Of a stretch of 64,000 bases of DNA, positions 56,633-64,000 are shown in pieces (the first letter of the stretch is position 1; each line of letters opens with the position of its first letter). Where the stretch lies: assembly GCF_041053055.1 (NCBI RefSeq), contig NZ_CP163443.1, forward strand, positions 4,447,001 to 4,511,000, given 5' to 3'. Origin of the DNA: Streptomyces sp. R41 (lineage in GTDB: Bacteria; Actinomycetota; Actinomycetes; Streptomycetales; Streptomycetaceae). The translations under genes were made by a program, and so were the position numbers. The notes beneath the pieces were generated by a model, which saw only the letters and a list, made by a program, of their open reading frames with translations, made no database searches and was not told where the DNA came from.

Positions 56633-56700
56633 CGGTTCTCAGCCACGTCCTCGCCGGCCCCGTCTGCTTCACCCCGGACTGTCCGTAAATCACCTGCTGT

Positions 56701-56737
56701 TTGACTTCGCGGCTCGAGAACTCCCTACATTCGCGCC
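56701..56737 (+). promoter_or_regulatory. Promoter giving a leaderless globin-reductase mRNA
   Basis: TTGACT (56701-56706), 19-base spacer, TACATT (56726-56731). Only 6 bases separate the -10 box from GTG 56738, so transcription should start at or next to the start codon; no Shine-Dalgarno site is present. Confidence 0.6.
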
Positions 56738-57949
56738 GTGGACCCCGAAATACTCAGATCCAGCTTCGCGGTCGTCGAGAGACGGGCCGAGTTCGCGGTC
56801 AAGTACTTCTACTCGCACCTGTTCCGGCACCACCCGGAGATCCGCGGACTGTTTCCGGTGGACTTCCCGGAGGACATGGAGCGGCAGCGGGACAGACTGT
56901 TCGCGGCGCTCACGTATGTGATGGAGCGGCTGGAGGATCCGGAGCTGCCGAGGTACTTACGGGAGCTCGGGAGGGACCACCGGAAGTATCTGGCGGAGCC
57001 GGAGCACTACGCCGCCGTCGGGGCGAGTCTGATCGCCGCTTTCGCCGTCGTCGCGGGGTCGGCGTGGAACGCGGAGGTCGAGAAGGCCTGGGGCGAGGCG
57101 TACGGGGCGATCACGAATGTGATGCTGCAGGGCGCGTGGGAGGCGCAGCAGCACGGCGAACCGCCTTGGTGGGACGCCGAGGTGATCGCCCGGACGCGGC
57201 ACGGCGACGACCTCGTCGTACTGACCCTGCGACCGCGCCGCCGGCTGCGCTACTCCCCCGGCCAGTACGTCAGCGTCAACGTCGCCCATCTTCCGGGCAT
57301 TTGGCGGCCGTACTCGCTGGCCAACGCGCCCCGCGCCGACCACACCGTCGACCTGCACATCAGCCGGGTCGAGGACGGCGTCCTCTCCACCGCGCTCGTC
57401 CGGCAGACCCGGGAGGGCGACGTCCTGCGGCTGGGCGCGCCCGGCGGCGGGCTGACCCTGCGCACGCCCGTGGAACGGCCCCTCACCCTCATCGCGGCCG
57501 GCACCGGATGGGCACCCGTGAAGGCGCTGCTGCAACAGCTCGACGACACGCACGAGGCCCGGCTGTTCCTCGTCGCCCGCGACACCTCGTACCTGTACGA
57601 CCGGGACGCCGTCGAGCGGTTGCAGGCCCGGCTTCGGCGGCTCGCCGTCACCTTCATCACCCCCGCGCCCGGCCGGCCCAAGGCCCAGGCGACCGAACGG
57701 CTGCTGACCGCGCTGGGCAACCGCGCCGGCTGGACCCGGCACGACGTCTATCTCGCCGGTCCGCCCCAGCTCGTCGAGGAGATCGGCGAGACGCTGCCCG
57801 CTTTCGGCACGCCGACAGAGCGGATCTTCCACGATGTCCTGGCACCGACCGGCCGCGGGAACCCCCGGCCGGTGGGCGCGGCGGAGTGGCTCCTCGATCG
57901 TCCACAGCCGAGCTGGCACAACCCGTCGAGCCGCGCCCCGCAGGCGTAA
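56738..57949 (+). CDS. Globin-reductase (flavohemoglobin-like) with a TTA codon
   Basis: 403 residues. Globin domain (1-135: FAVKYFYSHLFRHHPEIRGLFP, proximal His in RDHRKYLAEPEHYAAVG), then an FAD domain (~150-245; SPGQYVSVNVAHLPGIWRPYSLANAP) and an NAD-binding domain (PLTLIAAGTGWAPVKALLQQL, DVYLAGPPQLVEE). Flavohemoglobins detoxify nitric oxide. A ~45-residue Arg/Pro tail is extra. Codon 74 (56957-56959) is TTA, the only in-frame one I found in the window, so translation should need bldA. Likely leaderless. Confidence 0.88.
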   Translation: MDPEILRSSFAVVERRAEFAVKYFYSHLFRHHPEIRGLFPVDFPEDMERQRDRLFAALTYVMERLEDPELPRYLRELGRDHRKYLAEPEHYAAVGASLIAAFAVVAGSAWNAEVEKAWGEAYGAITNVMLQGAWEAQQHGEPPWWDAEVIARTRHGDDLVVLTLRPRRRLRYSPGQYVSVNVAHLPGIWRPYSLANAPRADHTVDLHISRVEDGVLSTALVRQTREGDVLRLGAPGGGLTLRTPVERPLTLIAAGTGWAPVKALLQQLDDTHEARLFLVARDTSYLYDRDAVERLQARLRRLAVTFITPAPGRPKAQATERLLTALGNRAGWTRHDVYLAGPPQLVEEIGETLPAFGTPTERIFHDVLAPTGRGNPRPVGAAEWLLDRPQPSWHNPSSRAPQA

Positions 57950-57980
57950 CTCCGGCCCGGCCGCCCCGGCTCCCCCGATC

Positions 57981-58119
57981 GTCAGGCATCCGACCCTCAC
58001 CCCCGGGGCTTCAGGTACCCGGCCCTCAGCCGTCCCCCTCCGCCCCCGGCCTCAGGCACCCGGCCCTCAGCCGTCCCCCTCCGCCCGGCCCCTCAGGCAC
58101 CGGCGCTCAGTCCCCCGCG
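57981..58119 (-). repeat. Stop-codon-anchored ~40-bp repeat after mazG
   Basis: Units of 40-41 bp at about 58091-58119 (contains the mazG stop), 58051-58090 and 58010-58050, with a decayed fourth to 57981. Shared core on the minus strand: GGGGGACGGCTGAGGGCCGG; the gene's own end is GGGGGACTGAGCGCCGG. Confidence 0.82.
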
Positions 58120-59141
58120 TCTGCCCCCGAAGACCCCTCCGCCGCCCGGATCGCGTCCCGGTACGCCCGTGCCGCCGCCCGGAGCGCCGCCTCCGGGTCC
58201 ACGCCCTCGGCCTCGGCGCGCGCGGCTGTCGCCAGCAGCTCGTACCCGACGCCCTCGCCCCGCGGCAGCTCGACGTCAAGTCCCGCCGTGCGCACCCTGG
58301 ATGCCAGCTTCGCCGCCAGCGCCAGGCCCGGCTGGCCCAGCGGGACCCCCTCCGTCACGGATGTCCGCTGCTTCTCCACGGCCTTCGTGCGCAGCCAGTG
58401 CTCCTTGACCTCCTCAGGGGTGGTGGCCGTCTCGTCCCCGAAGACGTGCGGGTGGCGGTGGATGAGCTTGGCCACGATGCCGCCCGCGACGTCGTCGATG
58501 GAGAAGGGCGCGTCCTCGTCCTCCTCGGCGATGCGGGCGTGGAAGACGACCTGGAGCAGGACGTCGCCGAGCTCTTCGCGCAGCTCGTCGCGGTCGCCCT
58601 CCTCGATCGCCTCGACCAGTTCGTACGCCTCCTCGATGCCGTACTTCGCCAGGCCCTTGTGGGTCTGCTGGGACGACCAGGGGCACTCGGCGCGGATGCG
58701 GTCCATGACCTGGACGAGGTCGAGGAGGCGGGCGCCCGGCAGGTCGTACGAGGCGGGGAGCAGCTCCAGGTCAGGCATCTGTATGCGGCCGGAGCCGGCC
58801 AGGCGGGCCAGGCCGTCGGTGAGCCGTGGCTCGCCCTCGCCGGTGGCGACGACGACCAGGGTGCGGCCGCCCGCGCACGCGTCGACCAGCTCCTGGGCGG
58901 TCGGGGACGCCTCGTCGACGGCGATGCCCGCCTCACGCAGATAGGGCAACTGCGGGTGCGCGCCGTCCGCGCACAGCACCTGGTCGGCCCCACGGAGCGC
59001 CTGCCAGGCGGGCCAGGACAGCAGCCCGGGCGCCACCCGGTGGCTGGTGGTGAGCAGGACGATACGACCGGGGTCGGTGGAGGGGGCGGGGGCACCGGGG
59101 CCGGTCGCGTCCGGGGCGCCGTCGAAGCTGGTTGCGTTCAC
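58107..59141 (-). CDS. MazG-family nucleoside triphosphate pyrophosphohydrolase
   Basis: 344 residues from GTG 59141 (GTG 59159 is possible). The N-terminal ~130 residues resemble a SAM-methylase-like fold (GRIVLLTTSHRVAPGLLSWP). The MazG core: CPWSSQQTHKGLAKYGIEEAYEL with EEAYEL, REELGDVLLQVVFHARIAEE and FGDETATTPEEVKEHW, giving the EExxE...ExxD metal site. Removes aberrant NTPs and may lower (p)ppGpp. This N-terminal extension is common in actinobacterial MazG. Confidence 0.9.
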   Translation of the reverse strand: MNATSFDGAPDATGPGAPAPSTDPGRIVLLTTSHRVAPGLLSWPAWQALRGADQVLCADGAHPQLPYLREAGIAVDEASPTAQELVDACAGGRTLVVVATGEGEPRLTDGLARLAGSGRIQMPDLELLPASYDLPGARLLDLVQVMDRIRAECPWSSQQTHKGLAKYGIEEAYELVEAIEEGDRDELREELGDVLLQVVFHARIAEEDEDAPFSIDDVAGGIVAKLIHRHPHVFGDETATTPEEVKEHWLRTKAVEKQRTSVTEGVPLGQPGLALAAKLASRVRTAGLDVELPRGEGVGYELLATAARAEAEGVDPEAALRAAARAYRDAIRAAEGSSGADAGD

Positions 59142-59232
59142 CCCTCGAACGTAACCCACACCACCGACAGCCCCAGGAGTTGTCCACAGGCCCGGCGGCC
59201 GACCGTCGGTCCACGAGCCGGCTGGACGCGGA

Positions 59233-59325
59233 CGCCGTACGACTGCCGGACGGAAACGCCCTCACGACTGCCGAAAGAGGACGGCCCTTCGACTGCCGAA
59301 CGGGGATCGCCGTACGACTCTATCC
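59233..59325. repeat. ~24-25-bp tandem repeat between lipoprotein and mazG
   Basis: Four degenerate units built on CGACTGCCGAA/GACGG at about 59234, 59258, 59283 and 59308. They lie 54-146 bp past the lipoprotein stop and upstream of mazG, not anchored on a stop codon. Confidence 0.6.
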
Positions 59326-59378
59326 GCGAGCCGCCCGGCCGAACCGTTTATCCACAGCCCCGCCCGCCCCGCAGGCCG

Positions 59379-60038
59379 TTACGTCGTCTGCTGGGTCCCC
59401 GCCGCGGTGACCTCCCGCAGCCACGGCGTCTTCGCGTCGACGCGGCTGCTCTTCTGGACGTCCCAGGCGCCGTAACGCGGGTTCAGGTCGACGTGGAGTT
59501 CCTTGGAGGCGACGGACATCGCCTTCCAGAAGGTGGCCTTGCCGTCGGTGGTGTTCATGTCGACGCCCAGCGTGGCGGCGAGCTTCTGCGCCTCGACCTC
59601 GGTGCGCAGGCTGTCGCCGAGGCGCGCCGGCGCCACCCCGTAGTTCTGCAGCCAGGCGGCCTCCAGTGCCTGCGCGCCGCCCGCCTGCTGCTCGAGGGAG
59701 GCCCGCAGCTGCTGAGTGTCCTTGCGGGTCACAGTGACGCCCGCGTTCTTCGCGGCGCGGTCCAGGACCCGGTCGAGGACCATGCCGTGCAGGGTGTCGC
59801 GGGCGAGTGTGCCGGTCCTGGCGATGGTCTGCTCGTACTGGGCCTCGTCCTTGGTGGCGGCCTTCTGCGCCGCGCGCACCTCTTTCACCCGGCTCTCCAG
59901 CTGCGCGACCGTGATCCGCTGACCGCCGACGACGGCCGCGGCGCCCGGATGCGCGTCGCTGCCGCACGCGGACAGGAGAGGGGCCGCGGCGACGAGCGCG
60001 GCGGAGAGGACGAGCGCGGTGCGACGGCGGCGGTGCAA
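59379..60038 (-). CDS. SurA-N-like lipoprotein (foldase-like)
   Basis: 219 residues from TTG 60038, which has GGAGG five bases upstream; ATG 60155 would add 39 residues that do not look like a signal peptide. Lipobox LLSACGSD (Cys ~22). The rest is helical: GGQRITVAQLESRVKEVRAAQ and MVLDRVLDRAAKNAGVTVT, resembling the SurA/PrsA N-terminal chaperone part, with no PPIase domain. Likely membrane-tethered; role unknown. Confidence 0.82.
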   Translation of the reverse strand: MHRRRRTALVLSAALVAAAPLLSACGSDAHPGAAAVVGGQRITVAQLESRVKEVRAAQKAATKDEAQYEQTIARTGTLARDTLHGMVLDRVLDRAAKNAGVTVTRKDTQQLRASLEQQAGGAQALEAAWLQNYGVAPARLGDSLRTEVEAQKLAATLGVDMNTTDGKATFWKAMSVASKELHVDLNPRYGAWDVQKSSRVDAKTPWLREVTAAGTQQTT

Positions 60039-60188
60039 GGAAGCCTCCTGAGGAGATTGTGCGACGGTGCACAAAGTCTTGCGGTGATCGATGGTAGGCA
60101 GTGGCCCAGCTCTCGGCCACCCTTTCGACCAACGATTCGCCCAGCCTTCGGGCACCGTCGCACCTTCACCTCGGCGTCATTCGCCGCA

Positions 60189-60206
60189 CACGGGCATCAG
60201 CCCGTG
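60189..60206 (-). terminator. Short hairpin with the stop codon in its loop
   Basis: CACGGGC and GCCCGTG flank a 4-base loop that contains the stop codon of the DUF1906 gene. Weak terminator candidate. Confidence 0.4.
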
Positions 60207-61024
60207 ATCGCCACCGGCGCGTCCCACGCGTCCCGGTCCACGGTGATCGTGTAACCGCCGCGCGACTCCTTGCTGTTCACCATGTACTGGTGGGCGCGGC
60301 TGTGGTTCGTGAACTGGGTGGCGCCGAACGGCCAGTCCGCGGTCGTGGTGTTCTGCTTGTCCCACAGCGCGTACCAGAGGTTGCCCGGCAGGTCGGTCTT
60401 GTCGGTCGCGTTCGCGATGGCCTTGGCGCTGGAGCTGGTGAAGCCGTAGTAGCCGGTGCGGTACGTCTTGGCGTGCAGCGCTTGGTCGAAGGCGCGGACA
60501 TATGTCAACACGGCGTTGTTGCAGGCCGTGTTCGTCGTGTCGTACGCCTCCATGTCAAGGTAGATCGGGCTGCCGGCCTTCATGCCGAGCGCCGATGCCT
60601 TGGCCACGGCGTCCGCGGCGTCGGTCGCACCGAGCGAGGCCGCAGTGGACGCGGTGAGCTTCTCGGGGCTGGACCCGGTCTGGCAGGGCGGCTGGGCGCC
60701 GACGTACAGGGGGATGAGTTTCCAGCCGACCGTGCTGACCGACTTCACCCAGGAGGCGGTGAGGTTGGGCTGGCTGCAGCCGCGGTTCTTGCCGCCTACG
60801 TAGACGGCGGCTGCGCCGTAGAAGCCGGTGTGCCAGGCCTTCATCGCGGACAGCGAGGGCGCGGCGCAGGTGTCGAAGGCGCGCCCGGTGAAGGTCCGCT
60901 GCGCGGGCCACGTGGTGGCGGCCATCGAGGTCTGCGCGGCGATCCCGGCTCCGGCGACCACGGCGGCACCGGCCGCGGCCCATGCCACGTACCTGCGCTT
61001 CTTGGAATGCCGATGGCTGGACAT
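60197..61024 (-). CDS. Secreted DUF1906 (glycoside-hydrolase-like) protein
   Basis: 275 residues from ATG 61024. Basic start, membrane segment and signal cleavage near AQTSMAATT (residue ~35). Mature: FTGRAFDTCAAPSLSAMKAWH, GFYGAAAVYVGGKNRGCSQPNLT, LIPLYVGAQPPCQ, SPIYLDMEAYDTTNTACNN and LWYALWDKQN, the DUF1906 pattern shared with the Tat-exported Rv2525c of M. tuberculosis. Presumed envelope-glycan enzyme; activity uncertain. Confidence 0.88.
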   Translation of the reverse strand: MSSHRHSKKRRYVAWAAAGAAVVAGAGIAAQTSMAATTWPAQRTFTGRAFDTCAAPSLSAMKAWHTGFYGAAAVYVGGKNRGCSQPNLTASWVKSVSTVGWKLIPLYVGAQPPCQTGSSPEKLTASTAASLGATDAADAVAKASALGMKAGSPIYLDMEAYDTTNTACNNAVLTYVRAFDQALHAKTYRTGYYGFTSSSAKAIANATDKTDLPGNLWYALWDKQNTTTADWPFGATQFTNHSRAHQYMVNSKESRGGYTITVDRDAWDAPVAITG

Positions 61025-61270
61025 GAAATCCCCACCCCATGGTTCAAGTGACGGGTGCGCGGGGCACGCGCGCGTGCGGCACGAAATGGGATGGCCTGCT
61101 ACGGCCTTCGGGGGCCCTCGACGGACATGGACGGCGCGCACGCGTGCGCGTGGCGCACGGAAACGGATCGCAACGTACCGGGCGTGCCCTCACCGCTCGG
61201 GAAACCCCGCACCTTGATCATCACAAGCTTCGGCCAAGGTGGCGCAAAACTTACGGTCGGGCGCCGCGCT

Positions 61271-62794
61271 TCAGCCCCGCACCTGTCCCAGCCACTGCAA
61301 TGTCCGCCGGATTTCCGCCGCCATCGGGTGCCCGGGTCCGCGCAACCGCTCCACGTCGTGCAGCAGCCTGGCCAGTGTGTCGTGGGCGGCGCCCCGGTCG
61401 CCGAGGGCGAGCAGCAAGTGACCTATGCGGCGGCGGACTTCGAGGGAGATCTCCGGGTCCCCGGCGACGTACTGGTTCTCGTAGTACGGCAGCAGCGCGC
61501 GGTACTCCGCGAGCGCCGCGGCGGGTTCGCCGAGCTGCTCCAGGCACTGCGCGGCCTCGTAGCGGAAGCGCAGGGACTGCGGGTCGGCCTGACCGGCCTC
61601 GGCAGCGCGCTCGTCGGCGAGACGGCGCAGTTCGGGCAGGGCGCGCCGGTACTGGCCGTCGTCCATGAGCGTGGCCGCGTACTGCTTGCGCAAGGTGCGT
61701 ACGACGGGCGAGTGCTCGCCGTGTTCGGCGGCGGCCGCCGGGAGGATCGAACCGAGGATGTCGACGGCCTGCGTGATGCGCCCCTCGCCGAGCAGCCGCT
61801 TGACCTCGTCGACGGCGCCCGCGACATCGGCCTTCTCCACGGCGGGCGCGGCCTGCGGCTGCGACGCCGGCGTACGCGCCCGGTCCGGCCACGGGGCGTG
61901 CGGGCGCAGGAAGGGGCGCGTGGGGTCGAGGGGAGCTCCGGTGGGCATGCCGCGCGCGGGCAGCAGCGGGAGCAGTTGCTCGTACGTCTCCTGCGCGGAC
62001 CCCGGCCGGTGCTGCGGGTCCTTGGAGAGCAGGCGCAGCACGAGCCCCTCCAGCGCGGGCGGCACCTCGGGGCGCAGTCGGCGCACCGGGAGCGGCGGCT
62101 CGTAGAGGTGGCGGTGCAGCACGCCGAGCGCGGTGGAGCCGGAGAACGGCACGTCTCCGCTGAGGAGTTCATGCAGCAGTACGCCGAGTGCGTACAGGTC
62201 CGTGTACGGGCCGACCGCGCCGCCCATCGCCTGCTCGGGGGCCATGTAGGCGGGCGAGCCGATGGGCGAACCGGTGTGGGTGAGCCGGGTCGTGTCGGTG
62301 TCCATGACGGAGGCGACGCCGAGGTCGAGGACGGTGACCGTGCCGTCCTGCTTGACCATCACATTCCGCGGTTTCAGGTCGCGGTGCACGATCGGCACGG
62401 CGTGTACGGCGCTCAGCACGGCGCACAGCTGCGCGGCGACGGCGACCGCCCACTGCCAGGGGTACGGGTCGTGTTCGGCGAGGTGGTCGGAGAGGTCGGC
62501 CCCGTCGACGTACTGCATGACGAGGAACAGCTCCTCGCCCTCGCTGCCCGCGTCGTGAACCGTGACCAGGCCGGGGTGGTCGACCTGCGCGGTGACGCGG
62601 CACTCGCGCACGAAGCGGCGGCGCAGCTCGTCGGCCTCCTGGCCCGCGACCTTGTCGGGGCGCAGCAGCTTGACGGCTACGCGCCGGTCGAGGCGCTGGT
62701 CGTAGGCCGTCCAGACCTGGCCCATGCCGCCCTGCCCGATCAGCGTGGACAGTTCGTAGCGGTTCGCGATCATGCGTCCCGTCGCCACGCTCAC
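61271..62794 (-). CDS. Serine/threonine protein kinase with C-terminal helical repeats
   Basis: 507 residues. Kinase domain 12-275: GQGGMGQVW, VAVKLL (Lys), HRDLKPRNVMV (catalytic Asp), DLGVAS in place of DFG, and GSPAYMAPEQ. The C-terminal ~190 residues form TPR-like helices (GRITQAVDILGSILPAAAAEHGE, QYRRALPELRRLADERAAEAGQ). No membrane segment, unlike typical PknB. GTG 62794 overlaps the stop of the upstream membrane-protein gene (GTGA), so both are co-translated. Confidence 0.9.
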   Translation of the reverse strand: MSVATGRMIANRYELSTLIGQGGMGQVWTAYDQRLDRRVAVKLLRPDKVAGQEADELRRRFVRECRVTAQVDHPGLVTVHDAGSEGEELFLVMQYVDGADLSDHLAEHDPYPWQWAVAVAAQLCAVLSAVHAVPIVHRDLKPRNVMVKQDGTVTVLDLGVASVMDTDTTRLTHTGSPIGSPAYMAPEQAMGGAVGPYTDLYALGVLLHELLSGDVPFSGSTALGVLHRHLYEPPLPVRRLRPEVPPALEGLVLRLLSKDPQHRPGSAQETYEQLLPLLPARGMPTGAPLDPTRPFLRPHAPWPDRARTPASQPQAAPAVEKADVAGAVDEVKRLLGEGRITQAVDILGSILPAAAAEHGEHSPVVRTLRKQYAATLMDDGQYRRALPELRRLADERAAEAGQADPQSLRFRYEAAQCLEQLGEPAAALAEYRALLPYYENQYVAGDPEISLEVRRRIGHLLLALGDRGAAHDTLARLLHDVERLRGPGHPMAAEIRRTLQWLGQVRG

Positions 62795-63405
62795 CTGCCG
62801 TCCCTGCCGTCGTCGTGATGACCGTCGTGCTTGCGGAGGTAGTCACTGAGCTCGTCGAGCTCGGCACGCACCTGGTCGATCCGCGCGGGCGCGGGCCGCT
62901 GCGGGGGCGGCGGAACGGGGGTGTGCGGCGCGGGGGTGTGCTGCGCGGGAGCGGGCAGTGGTGTCACCAGCGGCTGCGGGGGCGTGGCCACGTACGGCGA
63001 CATTGGCTGCGGGTAGCCGTAGTTCACCGCCGGGGCCTGGGGCGGCAGATAGCCGGTGGGGTACAGCCGGTGGTAATGGCGTATGTCGGCGTACAGGTAG
63101 TAGCCGACGCAGGCCGCGGCGTTCAGCAGCAGGATGATCATGCCCACGTTGCCGTTCGGGCTGCTGAAGTCGTCGGTGTGGTCGGTGCTGAGGAAGGCGA
63201 AGCTGGTGCCGAGGACCACGAGCGACCCCCCGAAGATCCACCAGTCCGCGCGCCGGTGGGTGACGATCGCCGCCCTGAGCGGCGCCACCCACGCCAGGAA
63301 GCCGATGCTGAGGATCGCCACTGCCACGAAGATCACGCGCAGCACGACCAGCACCCCGGTCGAGGGTCGCTTCGGCGGAGGCGGCGCGTAGCCGTGGCCT
63401 TGCAT
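62791..63405 (-). CDS. Membrane protein coupled to the kinase gene
   Basis: 204 residues from ATG 63405 (AGGAG upstream). Three hydrophobic segments in residues ~15-115 (VLRVIFVAVAILSIGFLAWV, WWIFGGSLVVLGTSFAFL, VGMIILLLNAAACVGYYLYA), then a Pro/Gln-rich tail and a charged helix (IDQVRAELDELSDYLRKHD). No recognised family. Possible membrane partner of the soluble kinase. Confidence 0.75.
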   Translation of the reverse strand: MQGHGYAPPPPKRPSTGVLVVLRVIFVAVAILSIGFLAWVAPLRAAIVTHRRADWWIFGGSLVVLGTSFAFLSTDHTDDFSSPNGNVGMIILLLNAAACVGYYLYADIRHYHRLYPTGYLPPQAPAVNYGYPQPMSPYVATPPQPLVTPLPAPAQHTPAPHTPVPPPPQRPAPARIDQVRAELDELSDYLRKHDGHHDDGRDGR

Positions 63406-63568
63406 GGCTGCTCCTGGAGGCCTGATGGGGACGGACGTACGAGTTCGGAGTCCGAGCGTATAGGCCGACAAGGACAACGGGTCCCGGGTTGTACCGAACC
63501 GTTGTCGTGCTGATCACTTCGCGCGCCTCGGCGGGTTTTCGAGGGCTTCCCTGGAATCTCCCGTTCCG

Positions 63569-64000
63569 TCAGTCGGGCGCGACCGTCCCGTCCGTCAGAC
63601 CGTCGTACATGCCGCGCACCAACTGTTCGCCGAGCCGGCCCGCGCGCCGGAGCGCGTCCTCGAACTCGGCCAGCGCGCGGAAGCGCTCGCCGTAGCGGCG
63701 CTGTTCGTCGAGCGGCAGCCGGGGCAGCTGGAGGCGGCGCACGTCGAGCCGGGTGGCGGTGGACGCGTAACTGCTGGCCTGGCGGTTGTTGGCGGTGCCG
63801 CGCAGGAAGCCGGCCAGGAACCACGGGTCGAGGGCGGCCGGGTCGGGGCGCAGGAGCGTGAGGTTGCGCCCCAGGGCGGCGCCCGCCGTGAGCTCGTCGA
63901 CCACGCGCGCGACGGAGCCGCCGCCGAGCACAGGGACGACGACATCGCCCTTCTCGACCAGCACTGCTTCGTCCTCCCCTTCGGGAAGGGTCCCGGACGG
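63569..64000 (-). CDS. C-terminal part of a DNA methylase / specificity-type protein
   Basis: 144 codons to the window edge; the start lies beyond. Sequence such as LRPDPAALDPWFLAGFLRGTANNRQASSY, then LDVRRLQLPRLPLDEQRRYGERFRALAEFED, is typical of type I specificity-domain ends (half-domain followed by a coiled coil), often fused to N-6 DNA methylases in Streptomyces. Without the rest of the gene the exact type cannot be fixed. Confidence 0.6.
   Translation of the reverse strand, partial: PSGTLPEGEDEAVLVEKGDVVVPVLGGGSVARVVDELTAGAALGRNLTLLRPDPAALDPWFLAGFLRGTANNRQASSYASTATRLDVRRLQLPRLPLDEQRRYGERFRALAEFEDALRRAGRLGEQLVRGMYDGLTDGTVAPD

Overview
The window is chromosomal DNA of a Streptomyces-type actinomycete. 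Evidence: GC is very high throughout, genes are densely packed with many 4-bp ATGA/GTGA overlaps and frequent GTG starts, and the gene families are typical of the genus (SigI/ArsI/PrsI sigma module, Rpf/LysM cell-wall proteins, neighbours pobA-bldA-MacB-type ABC transporter, ndh, enolase, ftsB, DUF501, ppx). As I remember it, the order matches the S. coelicolor core region running from sigI through hutU, cystathionine beta-synthase and bldA to enolase and the rpf genes. No rRNA, prophage, insertion sequence or CRISPR array was seen.

Layout. 1-3.2 kb: minus-strand cell-surface cluster (two related secreted proteins, one with an LPQTG sorting signal, a DUF916-like protein and a neocarzinostatin-like membrane protein). 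3.3-7.5 kb: PrsI/ArsI/SigI partner-switching module and a membrane protein joining sigma-like and zinc anti-sigma-like domains to an external ricin-type lectin. 7.5-13.1 kb: histidine-degradation operon hutU, M20 amidohydrolase, hutF, hutI. 13.2-17.3 kb: PLP decarboxylase, then a four-gene roadblock/DUF4388 operon. 18.0-23.8 kb: an RpiR regulator and a histidine-ammonia-lyase-like enzyme lacking the MIO tripeptide, divergent from a betaine-type ABC transporter. 24.5-28.7 kb: LacI regulator, amidohydrolase, cysteine-dioxygenase-like protein and NCS1 permease. 28.8-31.7 kb: Tat-exported carbonic anhydrase, a decayed Ala-rich ORF and a SulP transporter. 32.7-46.5 kb: cystathionine beta-synthase, SGNH hydrolase, thiolase, BI-1 protein, pobA, the tRNA-Leu(UAA) gene bldA, a MacB-type exporter and a CFA-synthase-like methyltransferase. 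46.8-55 kb: NDH-2 with a Rex-type operator, Ppx, DUF501, FtsB, enolase and two Rpf/LysM proteins, the first behind a ydaO-type c-di-AMP riboswitch. 55-64 kb: P450, globin-reductase with a TTA codon, MazG, lipoprotein, DUF1906 protein, Ser/Thr kinase, and the end of a DNA-methylase/specificity protein.

Three observations go beyond routine annotation. (1) At five unrelated genes (decarboxylase, carbonic anhydrase, enolase, rpf, mazG) a tandem repeat starts inside the last codons, includes the stop codon, and runs into the 3' flank. Unit lengths and sequences differ between loci; only the anchoring on the stop codon is shared. (2) The MIO-less lyase, its translationally coupled RpiR regulator and the divergent quaternary-ammonium-type transporter look like an uptake-and-elimination system for a histidine betaine, with ergothioneine or hercynine as the leading guess. 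(3) bldA lies about 15 kb from the only in-frame TTA gene I found here, a globin-reductase that appears to be transcribed as a leaderless mRNA.
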